NCBI RefSeq assembly: GCF_902833225.1
Contig: NZ_CADFEI010000009.1
Coordinates: forward strand, 186,001-250,000
Source of the DNA: Burkholderia sp. BCC1644
GTDB taxonomy: Bacteria > Pseudomonadota > Gammaproteobacteria > Burkholderiales > Burkholderiaceae
Direction of reading: 5' to 3'
Length of the DNA: 64,000 bases
The position numbers and the translations under genes were made by a program. A model generated the notes under the pieces. It had not been told where the DNA came from. It saw only the letters and a program-made list of their open reading frames with translations, and ran no database searches. Below are positions 36,096-44,587 of this stretch, piece after piece; the first letter of the stretch is position 1; the number at the start of each line of letters is the position of its first letter.

Positions 36096-37730
36096 ATGCA
36101 ACGCTTCCTCATGCGGAGCGCGGTCGCGCTCGCACTTTTCGCCGCCGTCCCGGCCTTTGCGGACGTCACGCTCGACGGCCGGTCCGCCACGCCCGAATCG
36201 ATCGCCCGCATCGCCGACGGCGAAGCCGTGTCGATCGCGCCGGCCGCCCGCCAGCGCGTCGTCGCCGCTCACGACGTGCTGCTGAAGGCCGCCGCGGCCG
36301 GCCAGCAGATCTACGGGCTGACGGTCGGCGTCGGTCTCAACAAGGACCGCGAGATGGTCGATGCGCACGGCAAGCTGTCGCAGGAAGTCATCGACGCGTC
36401 GACGCGCTTCAACATCGGGCTGATCCACGCGCACTCGGGCAGCGTCGGCCCCGACATGAGCGTACGCGTGGCGCGCGCCGCGATGGCCGCCCGCCTGAAC
36501 GCGATGCTCGACGGCGGCGCCGGCGTGCAGCCGGCGATCGTCGACGCGTACGCGCAGTTCCTCAATCGCGGCGTCACGCCCGCGATGCCGGCGGACGGCT
36601 CGATCGGCGAAGCCGACATCACGATCCTGAGCCATGTCGGCCTCGCGATGCTCGGCGAAGGCGACGTGTACTACCAGGGCCGCAAGGTCGCGGCCGCCGG
36701 CGCGCTGAAGTCGGCCGGCATCACGACGATCCGCCCGTACGGCAAGGACGCGCTCGCGATCCTCAGCTCGAACGCGTATTCGGCCGGCATGGGCGCGCTG
36801 GCGCTCACCGACATGGCACGGCTCGCGCAGGTGTCGAAGGTCGTGTTCGCGCTGAGCCTGCAGGGGCTGAACGGCAACGTGTCGCCGTTCCGCGAGGACA
36901 CGCTCGCGCTTCGGCCGTTCCCGGCGACGCTGCGCGCGGGCGCCACTCTGCGCACGCTGCTCGCGGGCAGCAGCCTGTGGAATCGCGATCCGGACCGGCC
37001 GCTGCAGGATCCGCTCAGCTTCCGCTCCGGCGTCTACCTGCTCGGCGAAGAGGATCGCACCTACGACGAGGCGCGTGCGCTGCTGCAGGTGCAGCTCAAT
37101 TCGAGCGACGACAATCCGGGCGTCGCGGTCGGCGTCACGCCGAAGTCGACCCGCGCGCAGGATGCGGCCGGCTACGTCGACGGTGGTGGCGCGGTGCTGC
37201 CGAGCGCGAACTTCGAGCCGCTGCCGTGGGTGCTCGCGTTCGAACAGCTCGGGCTCGCGCTCGGCCACAACGCGCTCGCGTCCGCGCAACGCATCGTCAA
37301 GCTGAACGACCCGCACCTCACCGGCCTCTCGCGCTTCCTCGGAACCGAGGACACCGTGCATGCGTTCGGCGCGATGGAAAAGCCGCCGACCGCGCTCGCG
37401 ATGACGGTGAAGTCGCTCGCGATGCCCGTGTCGCTCGACTACCTGCCCGTTGCCGGCGGCATCGAGGACATCGCGACGAACGCGCCCGACGTCGTGCAGC
37501 GCGTGCAGAAGCAGATCGACGCGAGCTACACGCTGCTCGGCCTCGAACTGATCGAGGCATCGCAGGCGATCGACCTGCGCCAGCGCAAGCAGCCGTCGTT
37601 CACGCTCGCGCCGGCCACGCTGCCGCTGTATCGCGCACTGCGCGCCAAGGTCGCGTTCCTCCAGCGCGACCGCCCGCTCACGCCCGATTTCCGCGCCGCC
37701 GATACGCTGCTGCGCGCGTATCGCGACTGA
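36096..37730 (+). CDS. MIO-lacking aromatic amino acid lyase homologue with signal peptide (probable ergothionase)
   Basis: A 544-residue homologue of histidine ammonia-lyase. The first 22 residues are a clear Sec signal peptide (RSAVALALFAAVPAFA, cleavage before DVTLDG), so the enzyme should be periplasmic. Lyase-family features are present (IYGLTVGVG, NSSDDNPGV, and ANFEPLPW-like segments). The Ala-Ser-Gly triad that forms the MIO cofactor is missing: the expected GSVGASGDLAPLAH reads GSIGEADITILSH near residue 168, one residue shorter. Ergothionase, which splits ergothioneine into thiourocanate and trimethylamine, is a known MIO-less member of this family. An ordinary ammonia-lyase function is unlikely. 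It is 17 bp after the transporter gene, with CGGAGA before the ATG. Confidence 0.8.
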   Translation: MQRFLMRSAVALALFAAVPAFADVTLDGRSATPESIARIADGEAVSIAPAARQRVVAAHDVLLKAAAAGQQIYGLTVGVGLNKDREMVDAHGKLSQEVIDASTRFNIGLIHAHSGSVGPDMSVRVARAAMAARLNAMLDGGAGVQPAIVDAYAQFLNRGVTPAMPADGSIGEADITILSHVGLAMLGEGDVYYQGRKVAAAGALKSAGITTIRPYGKDALAILSSNAYSAGMGALALTDMARLAQVSKVVFALSLQGLNGNVSPFREDTLALRPFPATLRAGATLRTLLAGSSLWNRDPDRPLQDPLSFRSGVYLLGEEDRTYDEARALLQVQLNSSDDNPGVAVGVTPKSTRAQDAAGYVDGGGAVLPSANFEPLPWVLAFEQLGLALGHNALASAQRIVKLNDPHLTGLSRFLGTEDTVHAFGAMEKPPTALAMTVKSLAMPVSLDYLPVAGGIEDIATNAPDVVQRVQKQIDASYTLLGLELIEASQAIDLRQRKQPSFTLAPATLPLYRALRAKVAFLQRDRPLTPDFRAADTLLRAYRD

Positions 37731-37780
37731 GCGGCGCACCGCCCTTCCGTCGCTTCATCCGTCAGCTGTCCCGCCCGCCG

Positions 37781-37803
37781 CCGCGATCGACGTCCGATCG
37801 CGG
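37781..37803. other. Hairpin between lyase and porin genes
   Basis: CCGCGATCG-ACGTC-CGATCGCGG, a perfect 9-bp stem, followed a few bases later by GGACC-CGAA-GGTCC. Together they lie in the 147-bp gap before the porin gene and may reduce read-through or stabilise the upstream mRNA. No T-run is present. Confidence 0.4.
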
Positions 37804-37877
37804 TGCGGGACCCGAAGGTCCGTTCGTATCGCACCGCCGCTCGCTGTCTTTCAACCATCCCGCACCGGAACATCATC

Positions 37878-38978
37878 ATGAAAAGAATCCTGTTCGCGCT
37901 GCCGCTCGCCGCGGCCGCTACCGCTCACGCGCAAAGCAGCGTCACGCTGTACGGCATCGTCGAGGACGGCGTCGACTACGTGTCGAACGTGCAGGGCAAG
38001 CATCTCGTGCAGCTCGCGTCCGGCGTGACGGCCGGCAGCCGCTGGGGCGTGCGCGGCACCGAGGATCTCGGCGGCGGCCTCAGCGCGATCTTCCGGCTCG
38101 AAAGCGGCTTCGACCTCAACTCCGGCCGCCTCGGCAGCGGGCTCGCGTTCTCGCGCAACGCATACGTCGGCCTGAACGACACGAAGCTCGGCACCCTCAC
38201 GCTCGGCCGCCAGTGGGATTCGATCGTCGACTACGTCGAGCCGTTCACGCTGAACGGCAACATCGGCGGCTACTACTTCGCGCACCCGAACGACATGGAC
38301 AACACCGACAACGGCTTCCCGATCTCGAATGCGGTCAAGTACCGCAGCCCGACGATCGCGGGCATCACGTTCGGCGGCCTCTATGCGTTCGGCGGCCAGC
38401 CGGGCCGCTTCTCCGACAACGCGACGTTCAGCGTCGGCGCGAGCTACGCGGCGGGCCCGGTCGGCTTCGGCATCGGCTATCTGCGGATCAACAACCCGGG
38501 CGTGTCGACGCAGGGCTACCAGAACTATCCGGGCTTCACGAACGCGATCTACGGCAACTACCTCGATGCGGCGCGCGCGCAGAAGGTGTTCGGCGTGGGC
38601 GCGTCGTATCAGGTCGTGCAGTGGCTCAAGGTGCTTGCCGATTTCACGAACACCAACTTCCAGCAGGGCAGCGCGGGGCACGACGCGACGTTCCAGAACT
38701 ACGAGCTGTCGACGCTCGTCACGCCGACCCCGGCCGTGACGGTCGGCGCCGGCTACACGTACACGACGGGCCGCGATCACGCGACGAATGCCGAACCGAA
38801 GTATCACCAGTTCAACCTGAGCGTCGAGTACGCGCTGTCCAAGCGCACGAGCGTCTACGTGATGGGGGCGTTCCAGAAGGCGGCCGGCGACGCGCCGGTC
38901 GCGCAGATCGCGGGCTTCAATCCGTCGAGCAACCAGAAGCAGGCCGTCGGGCGCGCGGGTATCCGCCACGTGTTCTGA
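37878..38978 (+). CDS. Outer-membrane porin
   Basis: A 366-residue general porin with a signal peptide (LPLAAAATAHAQ), SSVTLYGIVEDGVDYVSN, the GVRGTEDLGGGLSAIF and LTLGRQWDS segments and a C-terminal phenylalanine (GIRHVF). The ATG at 37878 is the only start that puts the signal peptide first. It follows the lyase homologue in the same direction. If that lyase is periplasmic, this porin would let its substrate through the outer membrane. Confidence 0.92.
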   Translation: MKRILFALPLAAAATAHAQSSVTLYGIVEDGVDYVSNVQGKHLVQLASGVTAGSRWGVRGTEDLGGGLSAIFRLESGFDLNSGRLGSGLAFSRNAYVGLNDTKLGTLTLGRQWDSIVDYVEPFTLNGNIGGYYFAHPNDMDNTDNGFPISNAVKYRSPTIAGITFGGLYAFGGQPGRFSDNATFSVGASYAAGPVGFGIGYLRINNPGVSTQGYQNYPGFTNAIYGNYLDAARAQKVFGVGASYQVVQWLKVLADFTNTNFQQGSAGHDATFQNYELSTLVTPTPAVTVGAGYTYTTGRDHATNAEPKYHQFNLSVEYALSKRTSVYVMGAFQKAAGDAPVAQIAGFNPSSNQKQAVGRAGIRHVF

Positions 38979-39044
38979 CGCTCCGTTCGACGGGTGCCGC
39001 CGCGCACCCGTCCGGCCTCTCTTCCTTCACGCCATTCAATCAGT

Positions 39045-40115
39045 ATGCCTATTCATCTGATCCGGGGCGCCGGCAGGCGCCGCCGGCTGCTGTCGACCGT
39101 CGGCGCATCGCTGATCGCCTGTACGATCGCCGACGACGCCACGGCCCAGTCGTCCGTCTCGCTGTACGGGCTGGCCGACGTTTATGTCGGCACGCAAAAG
39201 AGCCTCGGCAAGCCGCGCGCGTATGCCATGAATTCGGGCGGCTTCACGACGAGCTTCTGGGGAATCGGCGGCCGCGAGGATCTCGGCGGCGGCTATGCGC
39301 TGCAGTTCGCGCTCGAAGCGTTCATGCGCCCGTCGAACGGCGGCGCCGGCCGCTTCAGCGGCGATACGTTCTTCGGGCGCAACGCGTATGTCGGCGTCGC
39401 GACGCCGTACGGCGTGCTGCGCGCGGGACGCAACACGACGCCGTATTACGTCTCGGTCGTGCGCTTCAACCCGTTCTCGACGTCGTTCGGTTTTTCGCCG
39501 GCGCTGAACCAGATGTACAAGGGCGTATCGGGGCAAGGCCTCGTCGGCGACAACGGCTGGAGCAATTCGGTGCTGGTTTCGACGCCCGGCGAGCACGCGC
39601 TGCAGGCGAGCCTGATCTATGCGACCGGCAACGCGCCCGGCCACGCGGGCGCGAACCAGTGGGGCGGCAGCGTCACCTACGACGGGCGCCGCGCGTTCAG
39701 CGCGACGCTCGCGTATCAGCAGGCGAAGTACGACCGGACGCCGGGCGACCTGAACGCCGCCATCACCGGCTTCACGCAGCAGGACGCCGTGCTGGCCGGC
39801 GTCGGCTACGACCTGAAGGTCGTGAAGTTCACCGCGTTCTATCAGTATGTGCACGACGCGATCGACGGCGGCGGGCTCGGCACGCACAGCGGGCAGGTAG
39901 GCGCAGCGGTACCGATCGGCTTCGGCACGGTGCTCGCGTCGGTGATGGCCGCGAAGAGCCACGGGCGCGACCGCCCGTCGAGAACGACCTGGGCGCTCGG
40001 CTACGACTACCGGCTGTCGAAACGGACCGACGTCTACGTCGCGTTCATGCGCGATCGTGCGAGCGGCTACGGGAGCGGCGATTCGGCCGGGCTCGGCCTG
40101 CGCACGGCATTCTGA
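39045..40115 (+). CDS. Outer-membrane porin, second copy in the cluster
   Basis: A 356-residue porin of the same family but clearly divergent from its neighbour. The signal sequence is arginine-rich ([29 protein letters not shown]), followed by SSVSLYGLADVYVG, GIGGREDLGGGYALQF and a terminal phenylalanine (GLRTAF). The ATG at 39045 lacks a strong ribosome site. It lies 66 bp after the first porin gene and may be the last gene of the unit; it converges with the GntR gene. Confidence 0.88.
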   Translation: MPIHLIRGAGRRRRLLSTVGASLIACTIADDATAQSSVSLYGLADVYVGTQKSLGKPRAYAMNSGGFTTSFWGIGGREDLGGGYALQFALEAFMRPSNGGAGRFSGDTFFGRNAYVGVATPYGVLRAGRNTTPYYVSVVRFNPFSTSFGFSPALNQMYKGVSGQGLVGDNGWSNSVLVSTPGEHALQASLIYATGNAPGHAGANQWGGSVTYDGRRAFSATLAYQQAKYDRTPGDLNAAITGFTQQDAVLAGVGYDLKVVKFTAFYQYVHDAIDGGGLGTHSGQVGAAVPIGFGTVLASVMAAKSHGRDRPSRTTWALGYDYRLSKRTDVYVAFMRDRASGYGSGDSAGLGLRTAF

Positions 40116-40164
40116 GCCGGCACACGCCAACGCGGCGCCAAGACCGTTCGTGTGCGGCGGGCGA

Positions 40165-40869
40165 CTACGCGTCGACTTCCGCGTGCAGCAGCAACACCGC
40201 GTCGCGCTTCTCCAGCAAGTGCCGCCGCAGGATCGCCGCGAGCGCCTTGCCGTCGCGCGCCTCCAGCGCCTTGATCATCTCCTCGTGATCGTGCACCGCG
40301 CGATCCCACTTCTCGACGTGCTGGTTCGAGCGGAACCGCATCGACATGATCCGACGGTTGATCGCCTGGTACGTGCCGCGCAGCGCCGAGTTGCGCGCGG
40401 CCTCGTTGATGCGGTCGTGGATTTCCTGGTTGCGGCTGTAGTAGCCGGGCAGATCGTTCTGCATCCGGCACGCGAGCATCGAGTAATGCAGCGCCTTGAT
40501 CTCCGCGAGTTCGGCCGGCGTGATGCGCTCGCAGGCCAGCTCGCCTGAAAACGCCTCCAGCCCCGACATCAGTTCGAACGTCTCGCGGATCTCCGATTCG
40601 CTCATCCGGTACACGCTCGCGCCGCGGTTCGGCGACAGCACCAGCAACCCCTCGGACGCCAGCACCTTGAATGCCTCGCGCAGTGGCGTACGCGAAATGC
40701 CGAGCGTCTCGCACAACTCGCGCTCGTTCAGCCGCATGCCGGGCGTCAGCACGCCTTCGACGATGAACTTGCGCAGGTGCTCGACGACCGTGTCGTGCAG
40801 CCGTTGCCGCTCCAGTTTCGGCAGTGCCGGCGCGCCGCCGGCATGCTCCAGATCATTCAAATCTTGCAT
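40165..40869 (-). CDS. GntR-family regulator (FadR/FCD subfamily)
   Basis: A 234-residue regulator with an N-terminal winged helix (about 15-85, LNERELCETLGISRTPLREAFKVLASEGLL) and an FCD effector-binding domain carrying metal-site histidines (ALHYSM, NQEIHDRI, HDHEEMIKAL). The ATG at 40869 is preceded by GGAAGGAC; upstream ATGs to 41019 are rejected because they read through the promoter region. Its start codon lies inside the palindrome TTGCATGCAA, repeated before the divergent aminotransferase gene. This points to autorepression and control of that operon by a small organic acid. Confidence 0.9.
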   Translation of the reverse strand: MQDLNDLEHAGGAPALPKLERQRLHDTVVEHLRKFIVEGVLTPGMRLNERELCETLGISRTPLREAFKVLASEGLLVLSPNRGASVYRMSESEIRETFELMSGLEAFSGELACERITPAELAEIKALHYSMLACRMQNDLPGYYSRNQEIHDRINEAARNSALRGTYQAINRRIMSMRFRSNQHVEKWDRAVHDHEEMIKALEARDGKALAAILRRHLLEKRDAVLLLHAEVDA

Positions 40870-40873
40870 GCAA
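40864..40873. promoter_or_regulatory. GntR operator candidate, copy 1
   Basis: TTGCATGCAA, a 10-bp palindrome that includes the GntR start codon. An identical core is at 41010-41019. Confidence 0.55.
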
Positions 40874-41006
40874 AGTCCTTCCTTCTTGCTTCCCGCGATT
40901 CTACTGCAACTCGCCCGACCCGAATATCGCCACGCCAATGTCGGGTAAACACCGGCATTTTCGGCGAAATCAGCGCTTGGTTCTGCTGCGATCCCTCTGC
41001 TAAAGT

Positions 41007-41022
41007 ATTTTGCATGCAAAAT
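41007..41022. promoter_or_regulatory. GntR operator candidate, copy 2
   Basis: ATTTTGCATGCAAAAT, a perfect 16-bp palindrome 31 bp before the aminotransferase start. FCD-type GntR proteins bind short palindromes of this kind. Confidence 0.65.
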
Positions 41023-41052
41023 TCAAAATGCAACCAAGGAGACAGAACGACC

Positions 41053-42273
41053 ATGCTGCAACTCGACTTCCACCCGTCCGGCCGCCATTTCCTGCAGATT
41101 CCGGGGCCGAGCCCGGTGCCCGACCGCATCCTGCGGGCGATGAGCTATCCGACCATCGACCACCGCGGCCCCGAATTCGGCGCGCTCGGCCTCAAGGTGC
41201 TGGCGGGCATCAAGAAGATCTTCAAGACCACCCAGCCGGTGGTCATCTACCCGGCGTCGGGCACCGGCGCGTGGGAAGCCGCGCTGACCAACACGCTGAG
41301 CGCCGGCGATACCGTGCTGATGTTCGAAACGGGCCACTTCGCGACGCTGTGGAAGAAGATGGCCGAGGCGCTCGGCCTGAAGCCCGCATTCCTCGGGCTG
41401 CCGGGCATCGAAGGCTGGCGTCGCGGCGTGCAGCCCGACATGATCGAAGCGCGCCTGCGCGCCGACACAGCGCACGACATCAAGGCCGTGTGCGTGGTGC
41501 ACAACGAAACGTCCACCGGCGTCACCTCGGACATCGCGGCCGTGCGCCGCGCGATCGACGCGGCCGGCCACCCGGCGCTGCTGATGGTCGACACGATCTC
41601 GGGGCTTGCGTCCGCCGACTACCGCCATGACGAATGGGGCGTCGACGTGACGGTGTCGGGCTCGCAGAAGGGGCTGATGCTGCCGCCGGGCATCAGCTTC
41701 AACGCGGTGTCGCCGAAGGCGCTCGCGGCGAGCGAGCACGCCAGGCTGCCGCGCGCGTTCTGGGGCTGGCACGAGATCATCGAGGCGAACAAGAACGGCT
41801 ACTGGCCGTACACGCCGAACACCAACCTGCTGTACGGGCTGGCCGAAGCGCTCGACATGATCCTCGGCGAAGGGCTCGACAACGTGTTCGCGCGCCACCA
41901 GCGGCTCGCGGAAGCGACGCGCCGCGCGGTGCGCGCATGGGGTCTCGAGATCCAGTGCGCGGACCCGGCCGTCTACAGCCCCGTGCTGACCGGCGTGATG
42001 ATGCCCGACGGCGTCGACGCGGACGCCGTGCGCAAGCTGATCTACGAACGCTTCGACATGTCGCTCGGGCAGGCGCTCGGCAAGATGCGCGGCAAGATGT
42101 TCCGCATCGGCCATCTCGGCGACTGCAACGACCTCACGCTGATGGCCACGCTCACCGGCTGCGAGATGGGGCTGAAGCTCGCCGGCGTGCCGGTTGCCGC
42201 GAGCGGCGTCGTCGCGGCGATGGACTACCTCGCGTCGAACACGCACACGCCGGCGCTGCGCGCGGCGGCCTGA
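41053..42273 (+). CDS. Class V aminotransferase (serine/alanine-glyoxylate type)
   Basis: A 406-residue PLP enzyme of the serine-glyoxylate aminotransferase group. It begins near IPGPSPVPDRILRAM and has the YPASGTGAWEAAL phosphate-binding region, the VHNETSTGV and VDTISGLAS segments, and the PLP lysine in SGSQKGLMLPPG (about Lys206). It transfers an amino group between serine or alanine and glyoxylate or another 2-oxo acid. AAGGAGA precedes the ATG at 41053. It is the first gene after the GntR operator, followed by a transporter, a hydratase-like gene and a 2-hydroxyacid dehydrogenase. Glyoxylate metabolism is a plausible theme. Confidence 0.87.
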   Translation: MLQLDFHPSGRHFLQIPGPSPVPDRILRAMSYPTIDHRGPEFGALGLKVLAGIKKIFKTTQPVVIYPASGTGAWEAALTNTLSAGDTVLMFETGHFATLWKKMAEALGLKPAFLGLPGIEGWRRGVQPDMIEARLRADTAHDIKAVCVVHNETSTGVTSDIAAVRRAIDAAGHPALLMVDTISGLASADYRHDEWGVDVTVSGSQKGLMLPPGISFNAVSPKALAASEHARLPRAFWGWHEIIEANKNGYWPYTPNTNLLYGLAEALDMILGEGLDNVFARHQRLAEATRRAVRAWGLEIQCADPAVYSPVLTGVMMPDGVDADAVRKLIYERFDMSLGQALGKMRGKMFRIGHLGDCNDLTLMATLTGCEMGLKLAGVPVAASGVVAAMDYLASNTHTPALRAAA

Positions 42274-42472
42274 GCGCGGACGGCAGCACGCGCGATCCCG
42301 GCGCGCCGCCCGACGCACCCGTTCCTCTTCACGGGCGGCCGCACGCAGTCGTCACGACGCGCACCGTCCGCTGCCGACGCGCGCCCGCCCCGCTTCATCA
42401 GCACGACCCGCCCAGATGCCGGCCTCGACGCCGGCACGGGCAGCAAGCCAGACAACATCCAGGAGACGACAC

Positions 42473-43747
42473 ATGAAGCTGTTCCGAGCGACCGGCATCG
42501 TGCTGGTGATGCTATGCGTGATGTACTTCATCACGTACCTCGACCGCGTGAACGTGAGCACGGCCGCCGCCGGGTTCGGCAAGGAATTCGGGCTGAACAA
42601 GACGGAGATCGGCCTCGTGTTCTCCGCGTTCGCGTATCCGTACCTCGTATTCCAGATCATCGGCGGCTGGGTCAGCGACCGCTTCGGCGCGCGCCGCACG
42701 CTGCTCGCATGCGGGCTGCTGTGGGCCGTCGCGACGCTGCTGACCGGGATGGCCGGCGGCCTCGCGTCGCTGCTCGCCGCGCGCCTGCTGCTCGGGCTCG
42801 GCGAAGGCGCGACGTTCCCGGCGGCCACGTCGGCAATGTCGCGCTGGGTGCCGCGCGAGAAACGCGGCTTCGCGCAGGGCATCACGCATGCGTTTTCGCG
42901 CGTCGGCAACGCGGTCGCGCCGGCCGCCGTCGTCGCGGTGATGGCCGTGTACGGGTGGCGCGAATCGTTCTACATCTGCGGCGTGATCAGCATCGTGTGG
43001 GTCGCGGTGTGGGCGCTCGTCTACACCGAGCATCCGAAGGATCACCCGCGCATCACGCAGGCCGAACTCGATGCGCTGCCGCCGCCCAAACAGAAGCCCG
43101 CCACCGTGCCGTGGGGCCCGCTGTTCCGCCGGATGATGCCCGTCACGATCGTCTACTTCTGCTACGGCTGGACGCTGTGGCTGTTCCTGAGCTGGATTCC
43201 GCAGTACTTCCTGCACAGCTACGACCTCGACCTGAAGAAATCGGCCGTGTTCGCATCCGCGGTGTTCTTCGCGGGCGTGATCGGCGACACGCTCGGCGGC
43301 ATCGTCACCGACCGCATCTATGCGCGCACCGGCAGCCTCAAGCGCGCACGCAGCTGGATGGTGTCGATCTGCATGCTGTTCACGCTGCTGTCGCTGCTGC
43401 CGCTGCTGTTCATGCACGACCTGTACGTGTCGATGGCGTGCCTCGCGGCCGGGTTCTTCTTCGCCGAAATGACGATCGGCCCGATGTGGGCCGTGCCGAT
43501 GGACATCGCACCGGAATACTCGGGCACCGCGAGCGGGATGATGAATTCCGGCTCGGCGCTCGCGGCGATCCTGTCGCCGGTGATCTCCGGCTTCGTGATC
43601 GACCGCTTCGGCAGCTGGGAGTTGCCGTTCATCGGCAGCATGGTGCTGATGGGCGTGGGCGTGCTGCTCGCGTTCCGCATGCAGCCGGACAGCCGCTTCG
43701 CCGATGCGCCTGCAGAACAGCCGGCAACCCACCGCTCGCCGGCCTGA
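42473..43747 (+). CDS. MFS transporter, anion:cation symporter (ACS) family
   Basis: A 424-residue, 12-helix transporter. Typical ACS features are ITYLDRVNVSTAAAGFGKEFGLNKTEIGLVFSAF at the start and GGWVSDRFGARRTLL (MFS motif A). Relatives take up sugar acids, phthalate or other organic anions. AGGAGA lies 7 bp before the ATG at 42473. The 199-bp gap before it holds no gene. It probably imports the anionic substrate of this cluster. Confidence 0.88.
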   Translation: MKLFRATGIVLVMLCVMYFITYLDRVNVSTAAAGFGKEFGLNKTEIGLVFSAFAYPYLVFQIIGGWVSDRFGARRTLLACGLLWAVATLLTGMAGGLASLLAARLLLGLGEGATFPAATSAMSRWVPREKRGFAQGITHAFSRVGNAVAPAAVVAVMAVYGWRESFYICGVISIVWVAVWALVYTEHPKDHPRITQAELDALPPPKQKPATVPWGPLFRRMMPVTIVYFCYGWTLWLFLSWIPQYFLHSYDLDLKKSAVFASAVFFAGVIGDTLGGIVTDRIYARTGSLKRARSWMVSICMLFTLLSLLPLLFMHDLYVSMACLAAGFFFAEMTIGPMWAVPMDIAPEYSGTASGMMNSGSALAAILSPVISGFVIDRFGSWELPFIGSMVLMGVGVLLAFRMQPDSRFADAPAEQPATHRSPA

Positions 43748-43799
43748 TGCCAACGGGGCGCTGCCGCCGCCCCGCTTTTTCTCCTTTTTGCCATTCACG

Positions 43800-44558
43800 A
43801 TGACTCAAGCCACTCACGACCTCGCCGTCCGGCTCGCCGCCGGCTGGCAACACGGCATCGCGTTCGCCGCGCTGCCTTCAGCACTCGTCCCCGCCGATGC
43901 CGACGACGCCTATGCGGTGCAGGCGCAACTGCTCGCCGAGCGCCGCGCCGCGATCGGTGCGTGGAAGGTCGGCGCGAAGCAGCCCGACGGCCCGATCCAG
44001 GGCGCATCACTGCCCGACGACTGCCGCCACGCGAGCGGCGTCACGCTGCCGCGCGGCGCGTTCCGGCCGCTCGGCCTCGAACTGGAGATCGCGTTCCGCT
44101 TCGGCCGCGACTTCGCGCCGCGTGCGGCCGCCTATGCCGACGATGAAGTGTTCGACGGCATCGCGCAGATGGGCGCCGCGATCGAGATCGTCGCGAGCCG
44201 CTTCCGCGAATGGCCGGACGTCGCGCCCGCCGCGCAACTCGCCGACCTGCAGAACCACGGCGCGCTCGTGCTCGGCGAAATGACCGGTTATCGCGCGGAT
44301 TTCCCGTTCCTCACACCCCACCCCGCTTTCACGTTCGACGGGCGGGACATCGCCGCCACCACCGGCACGAACCCTGCGGGCGACCCGCGCCGCCTGTTGC
44401 CATGGCTCGTCAATCACGCGTCGCGGCGCGGCATCGTACTGCCGGCCGGCACCGTCGTCACGACCGGCTCGTACACGGGGATGGCTTTCCCGCAGGCCGC
44501 CGGCACGGCCGTCGGCCGCATCGCCGGGCTGCCGCCCGTCAGCGTCACGCTCGCCTGA
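43800..44558 (+). CDS. 2-keto-4-pentenoate hydratase / fumarylacetoacetate hydrolase-family protein
   Basis: A 252-residue protein of the MhpD-like hydratase/decarboxylase branch. GAWKVGAKQPDGP near residue 52, LGLELEIAFRFGRDF (acidic metal ligands near 96-98) and TGSYTGMAFPQAAGT near the C-terminus are characteristic. Members hydrate or decarboxylate 2-oxo-enoic acids with Mg2+. The ATG at 43800 is chosen because the frame before it overlaps the MFS gene's end in another frame. The substrate is unknown; no ring-cleavage genes are nearby. Confidence 0.8.
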   Translation: MTQATHDLAVRLAAGWQHGIAFAALPSALVPADADDAYAVQAQLLAERRAAIGAWKVGAKQPDGPIQGASLPDDCRHASGVTLPRGAFRPLGLELEIAFRFGRDFAPRAAAYADDEVFDGIAQMGAAIEIVASRFREWPDVAPAAQLADLQNHGALVLGEMTGYRADFPFLTPHPAFTFDGRDIAATTGTNPAGDPRRLLPWLVNHASRRGIVLPAGTVVTTGSYTGMAFPQAAGTAVGRIAGLPPVSVTLA

Positions 44559-44587
44559 TCCGTTTTCACCCGATACCGATCGCCACC

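Noticed and set aside
33079..37730. Ordinary histidine utilisation genes hutU and hutH
   Set aside because: The lyase lacks the MIO triad and is exported, no hutI or hutG is nearby, and DUF917 and hydantoinase genes fit a different pathway.
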